64,000 nucleotides of DNA from an uncultured Megasphaera sp. (GCA_934202965.1 CAKPYN010000001.1:1-64000), one strand, 5' to 3'. Numbered from the stretch's first letter, positions 8,101 through 17,307 are shown. Made by a program: numbers and translations. The notes: generated from the sequence alone by a model not told the origin.

Positions 8101-9849
8101 ATGAAGACCTTATTAACTATTTTAAATGCTAAATTTATTCATTCTTCGTTAGCACTGCGGTGTTTGCATACGGCTTGCCGACAAAAAAATGTAGACGTCA
8201 TGACGGCAGAGTATACGATTAACCAAAATATATATGATATTCTGCGCCATATTGCAAAGGCTCAGGCACAAGTTATTGGCTTTTCCTGTTATATATGGAA
8301 TATTGAAATGACATGCCATCTGATTACGCTGATAAAACAGGTATATCCCAAGGTTATCGTTTTTGTCGGCGGGCCGGAAGTATCTTATACGGCGCGACAG
8401 GTATTACAGGATCATCCGGATATTGACTACGTGCTGCAGGGAGAAGGGGAAGAAATGGTTCCCGCTTTTTTGCAAAAATTAGCAGCAGGGCAATCGGGTA
8501 TAGGGATTCCCGGTGTAATGGGCCGTCGTAATGGTTGTATAGATGGTGATGATACGTTTCAGGAAATTTCAGACCTGGATACGCTGCCATTCCCGTATAA
8601 AGGAGAGCCGTTTAGCGAACTGGATCATAAAATTATGTATTATGAAAGCTCGCGGGGCTGTCCCTTTCATTGTCAGTATTGTTTATCCGGTATGAATGAT
8701 ACGGTGCGGTTCCGTTCGGTACCGCTGGTACTTCAAGAGCTGCAGCAGTTTGTCGATGCCGGCGTTCATCAAATAAAATTTGTCGATCGTACATTTAACT
8801 GTAATCCCCGCCATCATCGGCCGTTGTTGGAATATATGATACACGTTCAGCAGCCTATTAATTTTCATTTAGAAATTGAACCGGGTGTGATGCGGGATGA
8901 AGACTTAACACTGCTGGCGAGAGCGCCTAAAGGGCGCATCCAACTGGAAATGGGAATTCAATCGACCTATGAACCAACGCTGCAGGCGATTCATCGTCAT
9001 AACGATTGGCCTCGTATTACGTATATTATGAAAAGACTTCTTTCCTATGGAACGATTCATTTACATTTGGATTTGATTGTAGGACTGCCATATGAAGATT
9101 ATACGCATCTGCGGCAGTCATTTAATGATATATATGCTCTCCATCCGCATAAATTGCAAATTGGCTTTTTGAAACTGCTCAAGGGCTCAGGAATTCGACG
9201 TGATTATCCGCAGGATTATCGGTACGATCCCTGCGGACCGTATGAAGTACTGGAGACGACGTGGCTTCCGTATGAAAACGTACGATATATGAAAGTATTC
9301 GAAGATGTATTCGAGCGAACCTATAATGCCGGTAAATTTATCTATGTATTGGCTTTTTTGTCGAATATATACCAAAAAGATTATTTTACACTGTACGAAC
9401 AACTGACAGATGAATGGCTGAAACTGAAAAATGATGAAAAGGCGTTATCTGATGAGCATCTTGGCCAGTTTTTGTGGCACTGTATTCAACAGATACTTCC
9501 TTTGTCAGATGAACAGCGGGAAACAGCTCGTGATCTATTAATTTTAGATATGCTGACGTTTTTCTCTTTCCGCTATCGGTTGAATTTTTTGGGATGGGAA
9601 GAAGCACCGCGCAGTGAGACCGATGCCATCTTTCGCGATGAAGACTGGCTGCGTCAATACATTCCAACGTATGTATTTACAAGCTGGCGTGATATCAAAA
9701 TGCGGTATCGGATTTGGCGTGTTTCCGCTGTTGCCATGCAGGAGCTGCAGCGGTATACGGTGTTACCGGAACATCCTGCCTATATACTGGCAGAAAAGAA
9801 AGGCCATGATGTAGCATGGCAAATAATTCCAGAAAAAATAGAGGAATAG
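8101..9849 (+). CDS. B12-binding-domain radical SAM protein (DUF4080)
   Basis: About 582 residues from the ATG at 8101, with AAAGGA upstream; an in-frame ATG at 8077 has no site. The N-terminal ~130 residues are a cobalamin-binding Rossmann domain (IGFSCYIWNIEMTCHLI, VFVGGPEVSYTA, YVLQGEGEEMVP). The radical SAM core follows with the cluster motif ESSRGCPFHCQYCLSG and FVDRTFNC. The C-terminal ~200 residues match the DUF4080 extension of this subfamily. The reaction is unknown; relatives include methyltransferases and rearranging enzymes. It overlaps closely with the next radical SAM gene (2 bases apart), so they are probably one operon. Confidence 0.85.
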   Translation: MKTLLTILNAKFIHSSLALRCLHTACRQKNVDVMTAEYTINQNIYDILRHIAKAQAQVIGFSCYIWNIEMTCHLITLIKQVYPKVIVFVGGPEVSYTARQVLQDHPDIDYVLQGEGEEMVPAFLQKLAAGQSGIGIPGVMGRRNGCIDGDDTFQEISDLDTLPFPYKGEPFSELDHKIMYYESSRGCPFHCQYCLSGMNDTVRFRSVPLVLQELQQFVDAGVHQIKFVDRTFNCNPRHHRPLLEYMIHVQQPINFHLEIEPGVMRDEDLTLLARAPKGRIQLEMGIQSTYEPTLQAIHRHNDWPRITYIMKRLLSYGTIHLHLDLIVGLPYEDYTHLRQSFNDIYALHPHKLQIGFLKLLKGSGIRRDYPQDYRYDPCGPYEVLETTWLPYENVRYMKVFEDVFERTYNAGKFIYVLAFLSNIYQKDYFTLYEQLTDEWLKLKNDEKALSDEHLGQFLWHCIQQILPLSDEQRETARDLLILDMLTFFSFRYRLNFLGWEEAPRSETDAIFRDEDWLRQYIPTYVFTSWRDIKMRYRIWRVSAVAMQELQRYTVLPEHPAYILAEKKGHDVAWQIIPEKIEE

Positions 9850-9851
9850 AT

Positions 9852-10802
9852 ATGAATGAACGCTATCAAGTATACTCTGCGTATTTAAAGCAGACATATG
9901 GAGAAAAAGTATATAAGCTGCCCATTAGCATTCCTGATACATGTCCCAATCGAGATGGTACATTAGGGACGAGGGGCTGTGCATTTTGCGGCTCTATTGG
10001 TGCAGGATATGAAAATCTGCCGGCAAGCGTTACGATTCGCCAGCAGATTGAAGCAAATATAGCTCATATTCAACCTAAATATAAGGCGAATAAATTTATC
10101 GCCTATTTTCAGAATTTTACCAATACCTATTTGGAACCTGCGCGGTTTCGACAATATTTAATAGAAGCCTGCCAGCCTAATATTGTTGGCATTGCCGTAG
10201 CAACACGGCCGGATTGTATCCATCCAGTGTATTTGGATATTATGAAAGAAATCAAAGACACTTATGGTGTCGATATATTGGTTGAACTCGGTTTGCAGAC
10301 GGTCAATTATAAAACGTTGGTAAAAATTAACCGTGGACATACGCTAGCCGAATATATTGATGCTATAATGATGCTGCAGGCCTATCCATTTCGAATTTGT
10401 ACGCACGTAATTTTGGATTTGCCTTGGGATACGATGGAAGATATCGTAGAAACGGCTAAAATTATTTCGGCTTTGCCGACACATGAAATTAAACTGCATG
10501 CGCTGTACATTATTAAAAATACAGTCATGGCGGATTGGTATCAAACAGGGCAGATACAACTGGTTTCTGTAGAAGAATATGTTCGTCGCGTCGTGGCATT
10601 TTTGGAACATACGCGCAGTGATATTGTGTTTCAACGGCTTATCGGCCGAGCTCCTAAAGAAGCAACGGAATTTGCCAACTGGGGCATGGGCTGGTGGAAG
10701 ATTCGGGATATGATTGATGCTGAATTAGTACGTTGTGATACATGGCAAGGAAAAAAATGTACGTACTTGCATGGAAAAGCTGTACATAAATTTATAGAAT
10801 AA
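9852..10802 (+). CDS. TIGR01212 family radical SAM protein (YtqA-like)
   Basis: About 316 residues from ATG 9852 (MNERYQVYSAYLKQTYG). A longer frame reaches 9816 inside the preceding gene, but the 9852 start has GAGGAATAG upstream and gives the family's usual N-terminus. The cluster-binding cysteines are in TCPNRDGTLGTRGCAFCG, the spaced arrangement of this family. Other landmarks are VAVATRPD-like IAVATRPDCI, ELGLQTVNYKTLVKINRGH and HVILDLPWDTMED. The function is not established. It is co-transcribed with the upstream radical SAM gene and followed 16 bases later by phoH. Confidence 0.9.
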   Translation: MNERYQVYSAYLKQTYGEKVYKLPISIPDTCPNRDGTLGTRGCAFCGSIGAGYENLPASVTIRQQIEANIAHIQPKYKANKFIAYFQNFTNTYLEPARFRQYLIEACQPNIVGIAVATRPDCIHPVYLDIMKEIKDTYGVDILVELGLQTVNYKTLVKINRGHTLAEYIDAIMMLQAYPFRICTHVILDLPWDTMEDIVETAKIISALPTHEIKLHALYIIKNTVMADWYQTGQIQLVSVEEYVRRVVAFLEHTRSDIVFQRLIGRAPKEATEFANWGMGWWKIRDMIDAELVRCDTWQGKKCTYLHGKAVHKFIE

Positions 10803-10818
10803 AAAGGAGATCACGAGA

Positions 10819-11781
10819 TTGTCTATGGAACAGAGACTTACCTTTTCCGATGTGTCTGAAGCGCAGGCTGTTTTAGGAATGAAAGATGAATTTCTTAAAA
10901 CGTTGCAAGCAGAATTTCCAGCATGCCGTATTGCTGCCCGCGGCAATGAAATATTGGTACGGGGGGAAGAAGCGGATACATCACATGTATTGGCTGTACT
11001 CAACATGCTGCGGTATTTGCAGCGGGAGAATACGTATTTGACGACCCAGCATGTACGGTACTCGGCATCCCTTATTAAAGCCGGCAAGGAAGATCTGCTA
11101 CGCTCCATTTATGAAGATACGGTCAGTATTTCCGCGCGGGGCCGTTTAATCAAGCCAAAGACAGTCGGTCAAAAGCAATATGTCGATTCAATACGCCATA
11201 ATTTAGTTACCTTTGGTATTGGTCCGGCCGGTACGGGGAAAACATATTTAGCTGTAGCCTTGGCATCCTATTATCTGAAAAACAGGGAAGTCGAACGTAT
11301 TATTTTGACACGTCCGGCTGTCGAAGCAGGAGAAAAACTGGGATTTCTTCCGGGAGACCTGCAGGAAAAAATCGATCCGTACTTACGACCATTGTATGAT
11401 GCGCTGGCAGATATGTTTGGATTAGATCAATTTCAGAAAATGATTGCCCGGAATATTATTGAAGTGGCACCATTAGCATATATGCGCGGCCGAACACTGG
11501 AAGAATCCTTCATTATTTTAGATGAAGCCCAAAATACGACGAAAGAACAGATGAAAATGTTTCTAACCCGTATGGGTAATCATTCCCGTATGGTTGTTAA
11601 TGGCGATATTACGCAGATTGATTTGGGAAATCGTCAGCTGTCCGGATTGACAGAAGCCCAGCAAGTGCTGCAGCATGTGCGCGGCATTGGCATGGTTCAT
11701 TTTACGGATGAAGACGTCGTCCGTCATGATATGGTTGGCCGAATTATTCGGGCTTACGAATCCTATTATCAAACTGTATAG
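10819..11781 (+). CDS. phoH: PhoH-like ATPase
   Basis: 320 residues; TTG start at 10819 with AAAGGAG upstream. PhoH is a cytoplasmic P-loop ATPase often encoded just before ybeY and linked to RNA metabolism. Visible features are an N-terminal KH-like part (to about residue 105), Walker A GIGPAGTGKTYLAVALA, TRPAVEAGEKLGFLPGD, Walker B SFIILDEAQNTT, and the sensor region MVVNGDITQIDL. Length and order match the family. The phoH-ybeY-cdd-era arrangement is common in Firmicutes and implies one ribosome/RNA-related operon. Confidence 0.95.
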   Translation: MSMEQRLTFSDVSEAQAVLGMKDEFLKTLQAEFPACRIAARGNEILVRGEEADTSHVLAVLNMLRYLQRENTYLTTQHVRYSASLIKAGKEDLLRSIYEDTVSISARGRLIKPKTVGQKQYVDSIRHNLVTFGIGPAGTGKTYLAVALASYYLKNREVERIILTRPAVEAGEKLGFLPGDLQEKIDPYLRPLYDALADMFGLDQFQKMIARNIIEVAPLAYMRGRTLEESFIILDEAQNTTKEQMKMFLTRMGNHSRMVVNGDITQIDLGNRQLSGLTEAQQVLQHVRGIGMVHFTDEDVVRHDMVGRIIRAYESYYQTV

Positions 11782-11796
11782 AAAGGTGGAATTACT

Positions 11797-12270
11797 ATGA
11801 ATACAAATATTAATTATGAAGATGTAGCGTTTCAAAATGATACCTATGAACAGATTATTGACCGCGTTTGCCAGGAAGCGGCCTTGGTATACGGCTTAGG
11901 GCCAAATGCAGAAATTAGTGTATTGCTTTGTCATAATGAATATATTCACAAATTAAATAAGCAGTATCGGCAGATTGATCGTCCGACAGATGTCTTGTCT
12001 TTTGCGCTGAATGAAGGCGAAGCAGACGGTTATGATGGCCCAGATACAGCATTATTGGGAGACATTGTGATTTCACTGGAAAAAGTACAAGAACAGGCTG
12101 ATGAATATGGTCATTCCTTTGAACGAGAACTGGCCTATTTAACAATTCACGGCATGTTGCATATCTTGGGCTATGACCACATGGAACCGGATGATAAGGC
12201 TGAGATGCGCAAAGAAGAAGAATTTATCCTGCACCGGCTGGGATATGTCCGTAAAGGAGAAGAACTATGA
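11797..12270 (+). CDS. ybeY: Endoribonuclease YbeY
   Basis: 157 residues; ATG 15 bases after phoH with GAAAGGTGG upstream. YbeY is a zinc-dependent single-strand RNase needed for rRNA maturation and ribosome quality control. The zinc motif HGMLHILGYDH near the C-terminus (H-x3-H-x5-H) is intact, preceded by RPTDVLSFAL and LLGDIVISLE, both hallmarks. The cdd gene starts inside the last codon. Confidence 0.96.
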   Translation: MNTNINYEDVAFQNDTYEQIIDRVCQEAALVYGLGPNAEISVLLCHNEYIHKLNKQYRQIDRPTDVLSFALNEGEADGYDGPDTALLGDIVISLEKVQEQADEYGHSFERELAYLTIHGMLHILGYDHMEPDDKAEMRKEEEFILHRLGYVRKGEEL

Positions 12271-12656
12271 TAGACGATGCTTCGTGCCGCGCTTTGATTG
12301 CGGCAGCGCGGCAAATTCAGCAAAACGCATATGCGCCGTATTCGCATTTTACCGTAGGAGCCGCTGTACTGGCAGCCGATGGCACGGTCTATACGGGGTG
12401 CAATGTAGAAAACAGCTCATATGGACTGAGCTGCTGTGCCGAACGCAATGCTATATTTCACGGCGCAGCCTGCGGCTGCCGACAATTTCAGGCGATTGCT
12501 ATTGTCGGCGATGCAGCGGGCTTTACGATGCCCTGCGGTGCCTGTCGGCAGGTGATGGCAGAATTTCAGATTCCCCATGTCATTGTAACCAAGCCGGATG
12601 ATACATATCATGTCATGACGCTGGAAGAGTTGTTGCCGCATTTATTTTCATTGTAA
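12267..12656 (+). CDS. cdd: Cytidine deaminase
   Basis: 129 residues, overlapping ybeY by ATGA, so translation is probably coupled. It converts cytidine or deoxycytidine to uridine or deoxyuridine for pyrimidine salvage. The catalytic Glu sits in SCCAERNAIFHG, and the zinc cysteines in MPCGACRQVMAEF. NVENSSYG binds the substrate. Length is typical for the homotetrameric small form. Confidence 0.95.
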   Translation: MIDDASCRALIAAARQIQQNAYAPYSHFTVGAAVLAADGTVYTGCNVENSSYGLSCCAERNAIFHGAACGCRQFQAIAIVGDAAGFTMPCGACRQVMAEFQIPHVIVTKPDDTYHVMTLEELLPHLFSL

Positions 12657-12679
12657 ATTACTAACTAAAAGGAGCATGT

Positions 12680-13579
12680 ATGGAAGAAAAGGTATTTAAA
12701 TCTGGATTTGTTGCCGTTGTAGGCCGTCCGAATGTGGGGAAATCCACATTGATTAATCATATTATTAAGCAGAAAGTATCGATTGTTTCTGATAAAGCAC
12801 AGACTACGCGCAACCGCATTCTCTGCATTCATACGGATGATGAATGCCAGATTGTCTTTTTGGATACGCCGGGCATTCACAAACCCAAACACAAGCTGGG
12901 ACAGTTTATGGACGAAGCAGCGTATCAATCCTTGAAAGATATTGATGCCGTTTTGTTTTTGGTATCCGGCAATGAAAAAAAAGGACCGGGAGATATGTTT
13001 GTACTGGATAAGATCAAAGAAGCTCATGTCCCGGTGTTTCTGCTGATTAACAAAATTGATTTGATGACCAAAGAAGACGTATTCCGCAAGATTACCGAAT
13101 ATGCGCAGCTGTATGATTTTGCTCAGATTATCCCAATTTCTGCATTGCAGGGAGATAATGTAGATGCAGTTGTGAATGAATTGAAAAAAATATTACAAGA
13201 AGGACCTAAATATTTTCCAGATGACATGATTACAGACCAACCGGAACGATTGCTGGTAGCAGAAATTGTGCGGGAAAAATTATTTCACTGTACACGGGAC
13301 GAAGTACCCCATGCCATTGCCGCATATGTAGAAGAAATGAAGACACGCGGCAAAAACAAAGTATATATTCGAGTGACCGTGTTTGTCGAACGAGATTCTC
13401 AGAAACGAATTGTCATTGGTAAAAACGGCTCAGTTTTAAAAGAAGTCGGCGCGCAGGCTAGACAGGAAATTGAAAATCTGCTCGGCTCTTCCGTGTTTTT
13501 GGATATTTGGGTCAAAGTCAAGCCCGATTGGCGCAATAAGAGCGGTGCTCTGAGCGAATTGGGCTACAAGAATGAATAG
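12680..13579 (+). CDS. era: GTPase Era
   Basis: 299 residues; AAAGGAGC upstream. Era is an essential GTPase that binds the 3' end of 16S rRNA during small-subunit assembly. G motifs: G1 GRPNVGKSTL, G3 DTPGIHKPKH, G4 NKIDLM, G5 ISALQGDN. The C-terminal KH domain contains VIGKNGSVLKEVGAQAR. The frame and length are standard. Confidence 0.97.
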   Translation: MEEKVFKSGFVAVVGRPNVGKSTLINHIIKQKVSIVSDKAQTTRNRILCIHTDDECQIVFLDTPGIHKPKHKLGQFMDEAAYQSLKDIDAVLFLVSGNEKKGPGDMFVLDKIKEAHVPVFLLINKIDLMTKEDVFRKITEYAQLYDFAQIIPISALQGDNVDAVVNELKKILQEGPKYFPDDMITDQPERLLVAEIVREKLFHCTRDEVPHAIAAYVEEMKTRGKNKVYIRVTVFVERDSQKRIVIGKNGSVLKEVGAQARQEIENLLGSSVFLDIWVKVKPDWRNKSGALSELGYKNE

Positions 13580-13591
13580 GAGAGATGACTT

Positions 13592-14941
13592 ATCAATTCG
13601 CAAGTACTCATTGAAGATTTTTTTATTTTTTGTATTTGTATTGTCTTTAGTGCCGTATGCGTTATTGGTAAATTTGCATTTGCTCAGCTGCGGCGAGAGT
13701 ATATAGAAGAATTAGTCAAAGATGGTGATGCGAAAGCAAAACGATTGCTGGCACTGTATGATAATCCGGTTCTTTTTTTGGGAACAGCCCAGCTGGGCAT
13801 GGCGATTTCCGGTTTGACTGCCGGTGCTGTCGTGCTTTCGGCATTAACAGAAAGTTACGGTATGTTTTGTCAGCAGTTGGGGAAGGAATGGTTGGTTTGG
13901 ATTCTATATGCCTGCCTGTGTATTATACTGTGTGTATTAATGTGGGTATTTGGTGAACTGATTCCCAAATCGATCGGATTACAGTGTGCAGAAAAAGGAC
14001 TTCAACGTGTGCGGCCGCTGCTGCAATGTGTCAGTCATCTTCTTTTTCCGTTGATTACAATTGGCAATGGTATAGCTAAAGTTATTTTGAAACAGTATCA
14101 TATGGATGTTACCAATGAAATAGATATGGCGCATTCAGAAGATGAAATTCGTATGCTGGTTACAGCAAGTCATAAAGAAGGGAAAATCGACCAAGTTGAA
14201 AGTGAATTAATCGGCAATGTATTTGATTTTGCCGACCGCTTGGCCAAGGAAATCATGGTGCCGCGACAAGATATTGTGTGTTTATATACAGAAGAAACGA
14301 TGACGCAGTATCTTAAAACCATTCGTCAATCCCGCCATACACGGTATCCGTTGTGTGAAGAAGATAAAGATCATGTGTTGGGGCTTGTCCATATTAAGGA
14401 TCTGATGGATATCTATATGCATCGGCAAAGCAATTTGCGCCAAATCAAACGGCCTATTTTGATGATTCCGGAAATCATGCCGGTTTCCAAGCTGTTGCAG
14501 CTGATGCGGACGCGCCGGACCTATTTGGCCATGGTAGTCGATGAATACGGCAGTACGGTAGGCTTGATTGGACTGGAAGATATTTTAGAAGAATTAGTTG
14601 GTAATATTCAAAATGAACATACGACGGAAAAAGAAGAAATTCAGCCGCTTTCCAATGGCGCTTATGAATTTGCCGGTACTGTACTGCTAGAAGATGTTGA
14701 AGAATTGTTGCATCTGCCTATAGAGGAAGATGTGGATACCGATACGATTGGCGGTTATGTTTTCAATTTATTGGGCCATACGCCGTCGCCGCAGGAAGCC
14801 GTAACTATTGGCATGTATCGCTTTATTGTTCTGGAAGTCCAGCGTTTTCGTATTGCCCGTTTAAAAGCCGTTCCTATTTCGCCGGAACAACAATCTGCGC
14901 AGCCAGCAGATGAGGAAGATGATGGAAAGGCGAATGGGTAA
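13592..14941 (+). CDS. HlyC/CorC family CBS-domain membrane transporter
   Basis: The protein has an N-terminal DUF21 membrane domain (CNNM type, about residues 1-140), a CBS pair (VPRQDIVCLYTEETM..., LMRTRRTYLAMVVDEYGSTVG around GLEDILEELVGNI), and a C-terminal CorC/HlyC domain (YEFAGTVLLEDVEELL, DTIGGYVFNLLGHTP). Such proteins are linked to magnesium or cobalt efflux. The first ATG/GTG/TTG in frame is TTG 13745, but hydrophobic family-like sequence (IEDFFIFCICIVFSAV, then REYIEELVKDGDAKAKRL) runs upstream to 13592. No ordinary start codon exists there; ATC at 13592 is spaced 8 bases from AGGAG. The CDS start is therefore uncertain. Confidence 0.8.
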   Translation: MNSQVLIEDFFIFCICIVFSAVCVIGKFAFAQLRREYIEELVKDGDAKAKRLLALYDNPVLFLGTAQLGMAISGLTAGAVVLSALTESYGMFCQQLGKEWLVWILYACLCIILCVLMWVFGELIPKSIGLQCAEKGLQRVRPLLQCVSHLLFPLITIGNGIAKVILKQYHMDVTNEIDMAHSEDEIRMLVTASHKEGKIDQVESELIGNVFDFADRLAKEIMVPRQDIVCLYTEETMTQYLKTIRQSRHTRYPLCEEDKDHVLGLVHIKDLMDIYMHRQSNLRQIKRPILMIPEIMPVSKLLQLMRTRRTYLAMVVDEYGSTVGLIGLEDILEELVGNIQNEHTTEKEEIQPLSNGAYEFAGTVLLEDVEELLHLPIEEDVDTDTIGGYVFNLLGHTPSPQEAVTIGMYRFIVLEVQRFRIARLKAVPISPEQQSAQPADEEDDGKANG

Positions 14942-15677
14942 CATATATCAGCAGAAACCAACAAGACGCTATGATGGGGTTATTTTACAGGCGCGAAAAC
15001 GCGGGCAAGAATTGGTCTTATCTGTCTTTACCAGACAGGAAGGATTGGTTCGCGTGTTTGTATCCAAACGATGCCGAGGAAAACAAGGATTTGGTGCATT
15101 GCTGGCACTGAGTCATATTACATTTGATGCAGTATCCGTGTCATCAATGCTGATACTGCGTGAATATGAATGTACTAGTAATCCAGGTATGCAGCAGCTG
15201 ACGTGGGATTGCTATATCTATTCGCAGATTTTTACTGAAATCGTGCAACATATTTTCCCGAATCAAGAAGCCGATGAGCAAGCCTATGAATTGATTGTTA
15301 TTTATAGTCAGGCGATTTGGCAGAAGAATCCTCGTATAGTTACGATTATTGCCGGCTGGCAGTTACTGGCGCTAGCTGGTTTTTATCCGGATGTTTCGCG
15401 CGTGCATGTCTTTGCAGCAGGTATGGATGGGAACCGGCATATTTACTATCTCAGTGATGGTGATGAACCGTTCAAAGAACCATTGCCGGAAATAGCTGTG
15501 CCGTCATCGGTGCGTTCATTATGGCAGACTCTCTTTACGTATGCGTGGGGACATGCACAGACGCTGCATTTAAGTGCTAACGGATTGGCTTTTTTGGAAG
15601 ATGTTTTATATAGTTATACCGTTCAGTGCAGTGATAAAAAAATGAGAACACTTGCATTTTTAGATAAAAATCATTGA
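14922..15677 (+). CDS. recO: DNA repair protein RecO
   Basis: RecO works with RecF and RecR to load RecA on SSB-coated DNA. About 251 residues if started at ATG 14922, which has GAGGA at suitable spacing inside the end of the CorC gene; ATG 14934 and 14910 are alternatives. The N-terminal OB fold is seen in RYDGVILQARKRGQELVLS and FTRQEGLVRVFVSKR, followed by an all-helical domain. No CxxC zinc motif is visible, unlike some RecO proteins. The stop codon overlaps the rplU promoter. Confidence 0.8.
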   Translation: MERRMGNIYQQKPTRRYDGVILQARKRGQELVLSVFTRQEGLVRVFVSKRCRGKQGFGALLALSHITFDAVSVSSMLILREYECTSNPGMQQLTWDCYIYSQIFTEIVQHIFPNQEADEQAYELIVIYSQAIWQKNPRIVTIIAGWQLLALAGFYPDVSRVHVFAAGMDGNRHIYYLSDGDEPFKEPLPEIAVPSSVRSLWQTLFTYAWGHAQTLHLSANGLAFLEDVLYSYTVQCSDKKMRTLAFLDKNH

Positions 15678-15702
15678 CAAGAGTAATGTGATGTGGTATA
15701 TT
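15674..15702 (+). promoter_or_regulatory. Promoter of the rplU-prp-rpmA operon
   Basis: TTGACA at 15674-15679, a 17-base spacer, then TATATT at 15697-15702. This is a near-consensus vegetative promoter, overlapping the recO stop codon. Transcription would start near 15709. Confidence 0.85.
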
Positions 15703-15708
15703 GATAAG

Positions 15709-15799
15709 GTCGTAGCATAAGTGGCTAGGATAAGCCGCATGGAGAGGCTCATAAGTTCCTGTATAGGACGCCGTATTCAGCGAGTATATTGATGAGGAG
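15709..15799 (+). promoter_or_regulatory. Ribosomal protein L21 leader (5' UTR)
   Basis: About 90 untranslated bases separate the promoter from rplU. They contain several short inverted segments (for example GTGGCTAGGATAAGCCGC) and AGGCTCATAAGTTCCTGTATAGGACGCC in two parts, and end in GAGGAGG. Firmicute rplU genes usually carry a structured L21 leader in which L21 represses its own operon; I infer the same here from position and general character, without a covariance-model match. Confidence 0.6.
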
Positions 15800-15808
15800 G
15801 TGTCACTC

Positions 15809-16120
15809 ATGTACGCTATTATTAAAACTGGTGGAAAACAATATCGTGTTCAAGAAGGCGACAATATTTTTGTTGAAAAATTGGCATCTGATGTTGATTC
15901 CGAAGTTGTATTTGACCAGGTGTTGGCAGTTGTAAACGACGGAGACGTTAAAGTTGGTACTCCGGTTGTTGAAGGCGCTAAAGTTACAGCTAAAGTATTG
16001 GAACAGGGGAAAGAAAAGAAAATCCGTATTTTCAAATACAAAGCTAAATCCAATTACCGTCGTCGTCAAGGTCATCGTCAGCCTTATACAAAAGTTACAA
16101 TCGAAAAAATTGAAGGCTAA
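15809..16120 (+). CDS. rplU: 50S ribosomal protein L21
   Basis: 103 residues from ATG 15809, 8 bases after AGGAGG; an in-frame GTG at 15800 is too close to that site. MYAIIKTGGKQYRVQEGD is the diagnostic L21 N-terminus, and KSNYRRRQGHRQPYTKV the rRNA-binding C-terminus. It is first gene of the L21-Prp-L27 operon. Confidence 0.97.
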   Translation: MYAIIKTGGKQYRVQEGDNIFVEKLASDVDSEVVFDQVLAVVNDGDVKVGTPVVEGAKVTAKVLEQGKEKKIRIFKYKAKSNYRRRQGHRQPYTKVTIEKIEG

Positions 16121-16434
16121 TGATTACCATTCAATTAGAACGAAATAGAGACCGCCAATTCTCCGGCTTTGTTATATCCGGTCATGCCGAATATAGTGAA
16201 GCTGGCAGTGATATTGTTTGTGCAGCTGTATCGGCATTGTCACAGACGGCATTGTTGGGGTTGCTTCATTATATTCCTCAAAATGTTACATATCATATGG
16301 AAGAAGAAAACGGTTTTTTAACAGTCCGCGTAGAGAAGTGTTGTGAAGTTTCACAAGTTATTTTTCATACGATGGTCTTAGGGTTAGAACAAATAGCACA
16401 GCAATATCCTTCATATGTTGTGCTCCATTCATAG
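16120..16434 (+). CDS. prp: Ribosomal-processing cysteine protease Prp
   Basis: 104 residues, start overlapping the rplU stop (TAATG). Prp removes the N-terminal extension from L27 in Firmicutes and related phyla. The catalytic His is in VISGHAEYSEAGSDIVCAAV and the Cys in DIVCAAVSAL, the conserved GHA/C pairing of the DUF464 fold. The substrate is the next gene but one, and rpmA indeed carries the cleavable extension. The prophage scaffold carries the same site (see 40033). Confidence 0.95.
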   Translation: MITIQLERNRDRQFSGFVISGHAEYSEAGSDIVCAAVSALSQTALLGLLHYIPQNVTYHMEEENGFLTVRVEKCCEVSQVIFHTMVLGLEQIAQQYPSYVVLHS

Positions 16435-16453
16435 ACGTCAGGAGGTGGACGGA

Positions 16454-16744
16454 ATGTTTAATTTTAATTTGCAGCTGTTCGCTCATAAAAAAGGGACAGG
16501 CTCCACACGTAACGGCCGTGATAGTGAATCCAAACGCCTTGGCGTAAAATGCCATGACGGTGTTACTGTAAAAGCTGGTAACATCATCGTTCGCCAGCGC
16601 GGTACACATTTCCATCCGGGCACAAACGTAGGCATCGGTAAAGATGATACGTTATTTGCTACGGCAGCAGGAAAAGTTGCTTTCGAACGCGTTGGTAAAT
16701 ATCAGCGTAAAGTAAGCGTTTATCCGGTTGAAGCAGAAGCATAA
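16454..16744 (+). CDS. rpmA: 50S ribosomal protein L27 with Prp-cleaved extension
   Basis: 96 residues from ATG 16454 with CAGGAGGTGG upstream. The N-terminus MFNFNLQLFAHKKGTGSTRN has the Firmicute extension; Prp cuts after F9 so the mature protein starts AHKKG, whose tail reaches the peptidyl transferase centre. The rest (RQRGTHFHPGTNVGIGKDDT, VAFERVGKY) is standard L27. Confidence 0.97.
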   Translation: MFNFNLQLFAHKKGTGSTRNGRDSESKRLGVKCHDGVTVKAGNIIVRQRGTHFHPGTNVGIGKDDTLFATAAGKVAFERVGKYQRKVSVYPVEAEA

Positions 16745-16755
16745 AACCAATATAG

Positions 16756-16789
16756 AAAGTCCTACAGCAGGGTCTGTAGGACTTTTTTT
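16756..16789 (+). terminator. Terminator of the L21-Prp-L27 operon
   Basis: AAAGTCCTACAG and CTGTAGGACTTT pair around CAGGGT, followed by seven T. Confidence 0.95.
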
Positions 16790-16827
16790 ATAATAGTATC
16801 TATCATATTCTAAAAGGAGGCTATCCT

Positions 16828-17217
16828 ATGCGCGTATATGTCAATGGAGAAGAACGGCAGCTTCATGTATATGATCGGACATCCGGAATGGATTATGCCA
16901 AAAACGTTGTATGTGCTCAAGAACAACTGTGTACGAATGAGTATGGTGCATTTACGCTGACAGAAGAAGAGTATGCCTATTGGCAACATCTTCTTGCACA
17001 ACAGCAGGTATCGGAAGATATATTGTTTTCTCTTAAAGATACAGTAGATGAAGAAGAACTAAAGAACTATGTGTATGAAGAAACTAAATATGGTACACAA
17101 ACGAAAGAGATCATTGAAATGGAATATCTCTGTCTAAAGGAATTACAAAAAGCCTTGATAGAAAAGGACTGTCAATGGCTTCAGGAAAACGGATTTATCA
17201 AAACACAGGCGCAATAA
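16828..17217 (+). CDS. Hypothetical acidic protein
   Basis: 129 residues; AAAAGGAGG 9 bases upstream of ATG gives a strong start. The N-terminus MRVYVNGEERQLHVYDRTSG looks like a small beta-rich segment, and the remainder is helical and acidic (TLTEEEYAYWQHLLAQQQ, DEEELKNYVYEE). No signal peptide, membrane helix or metal motif. I do not recognise the family. It stands between the L27 terminator and the deacetylase gene. Confidence 0.7.
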   Translation: MRVYVNGEERQLHVYDRTSGMDYAKNVVCAQEQLCTNEYGAFTLTEEEYAYWQHLLAQQQVSEDILFSLKDTVDEEELKNYVYEETKYGTQTKEIIEMEYLCLKELQKALIEKDCQWLQENGFIKTQAQ

Positions 17218-17307
17218 GCACTCTCATTCTTGCGCCATATACAAAAATATGGTATCCTGTGTAGGAATTGTTGTCTTGGAGTTGGCACAAGTTAGGAGTC
17301 TTACAAG

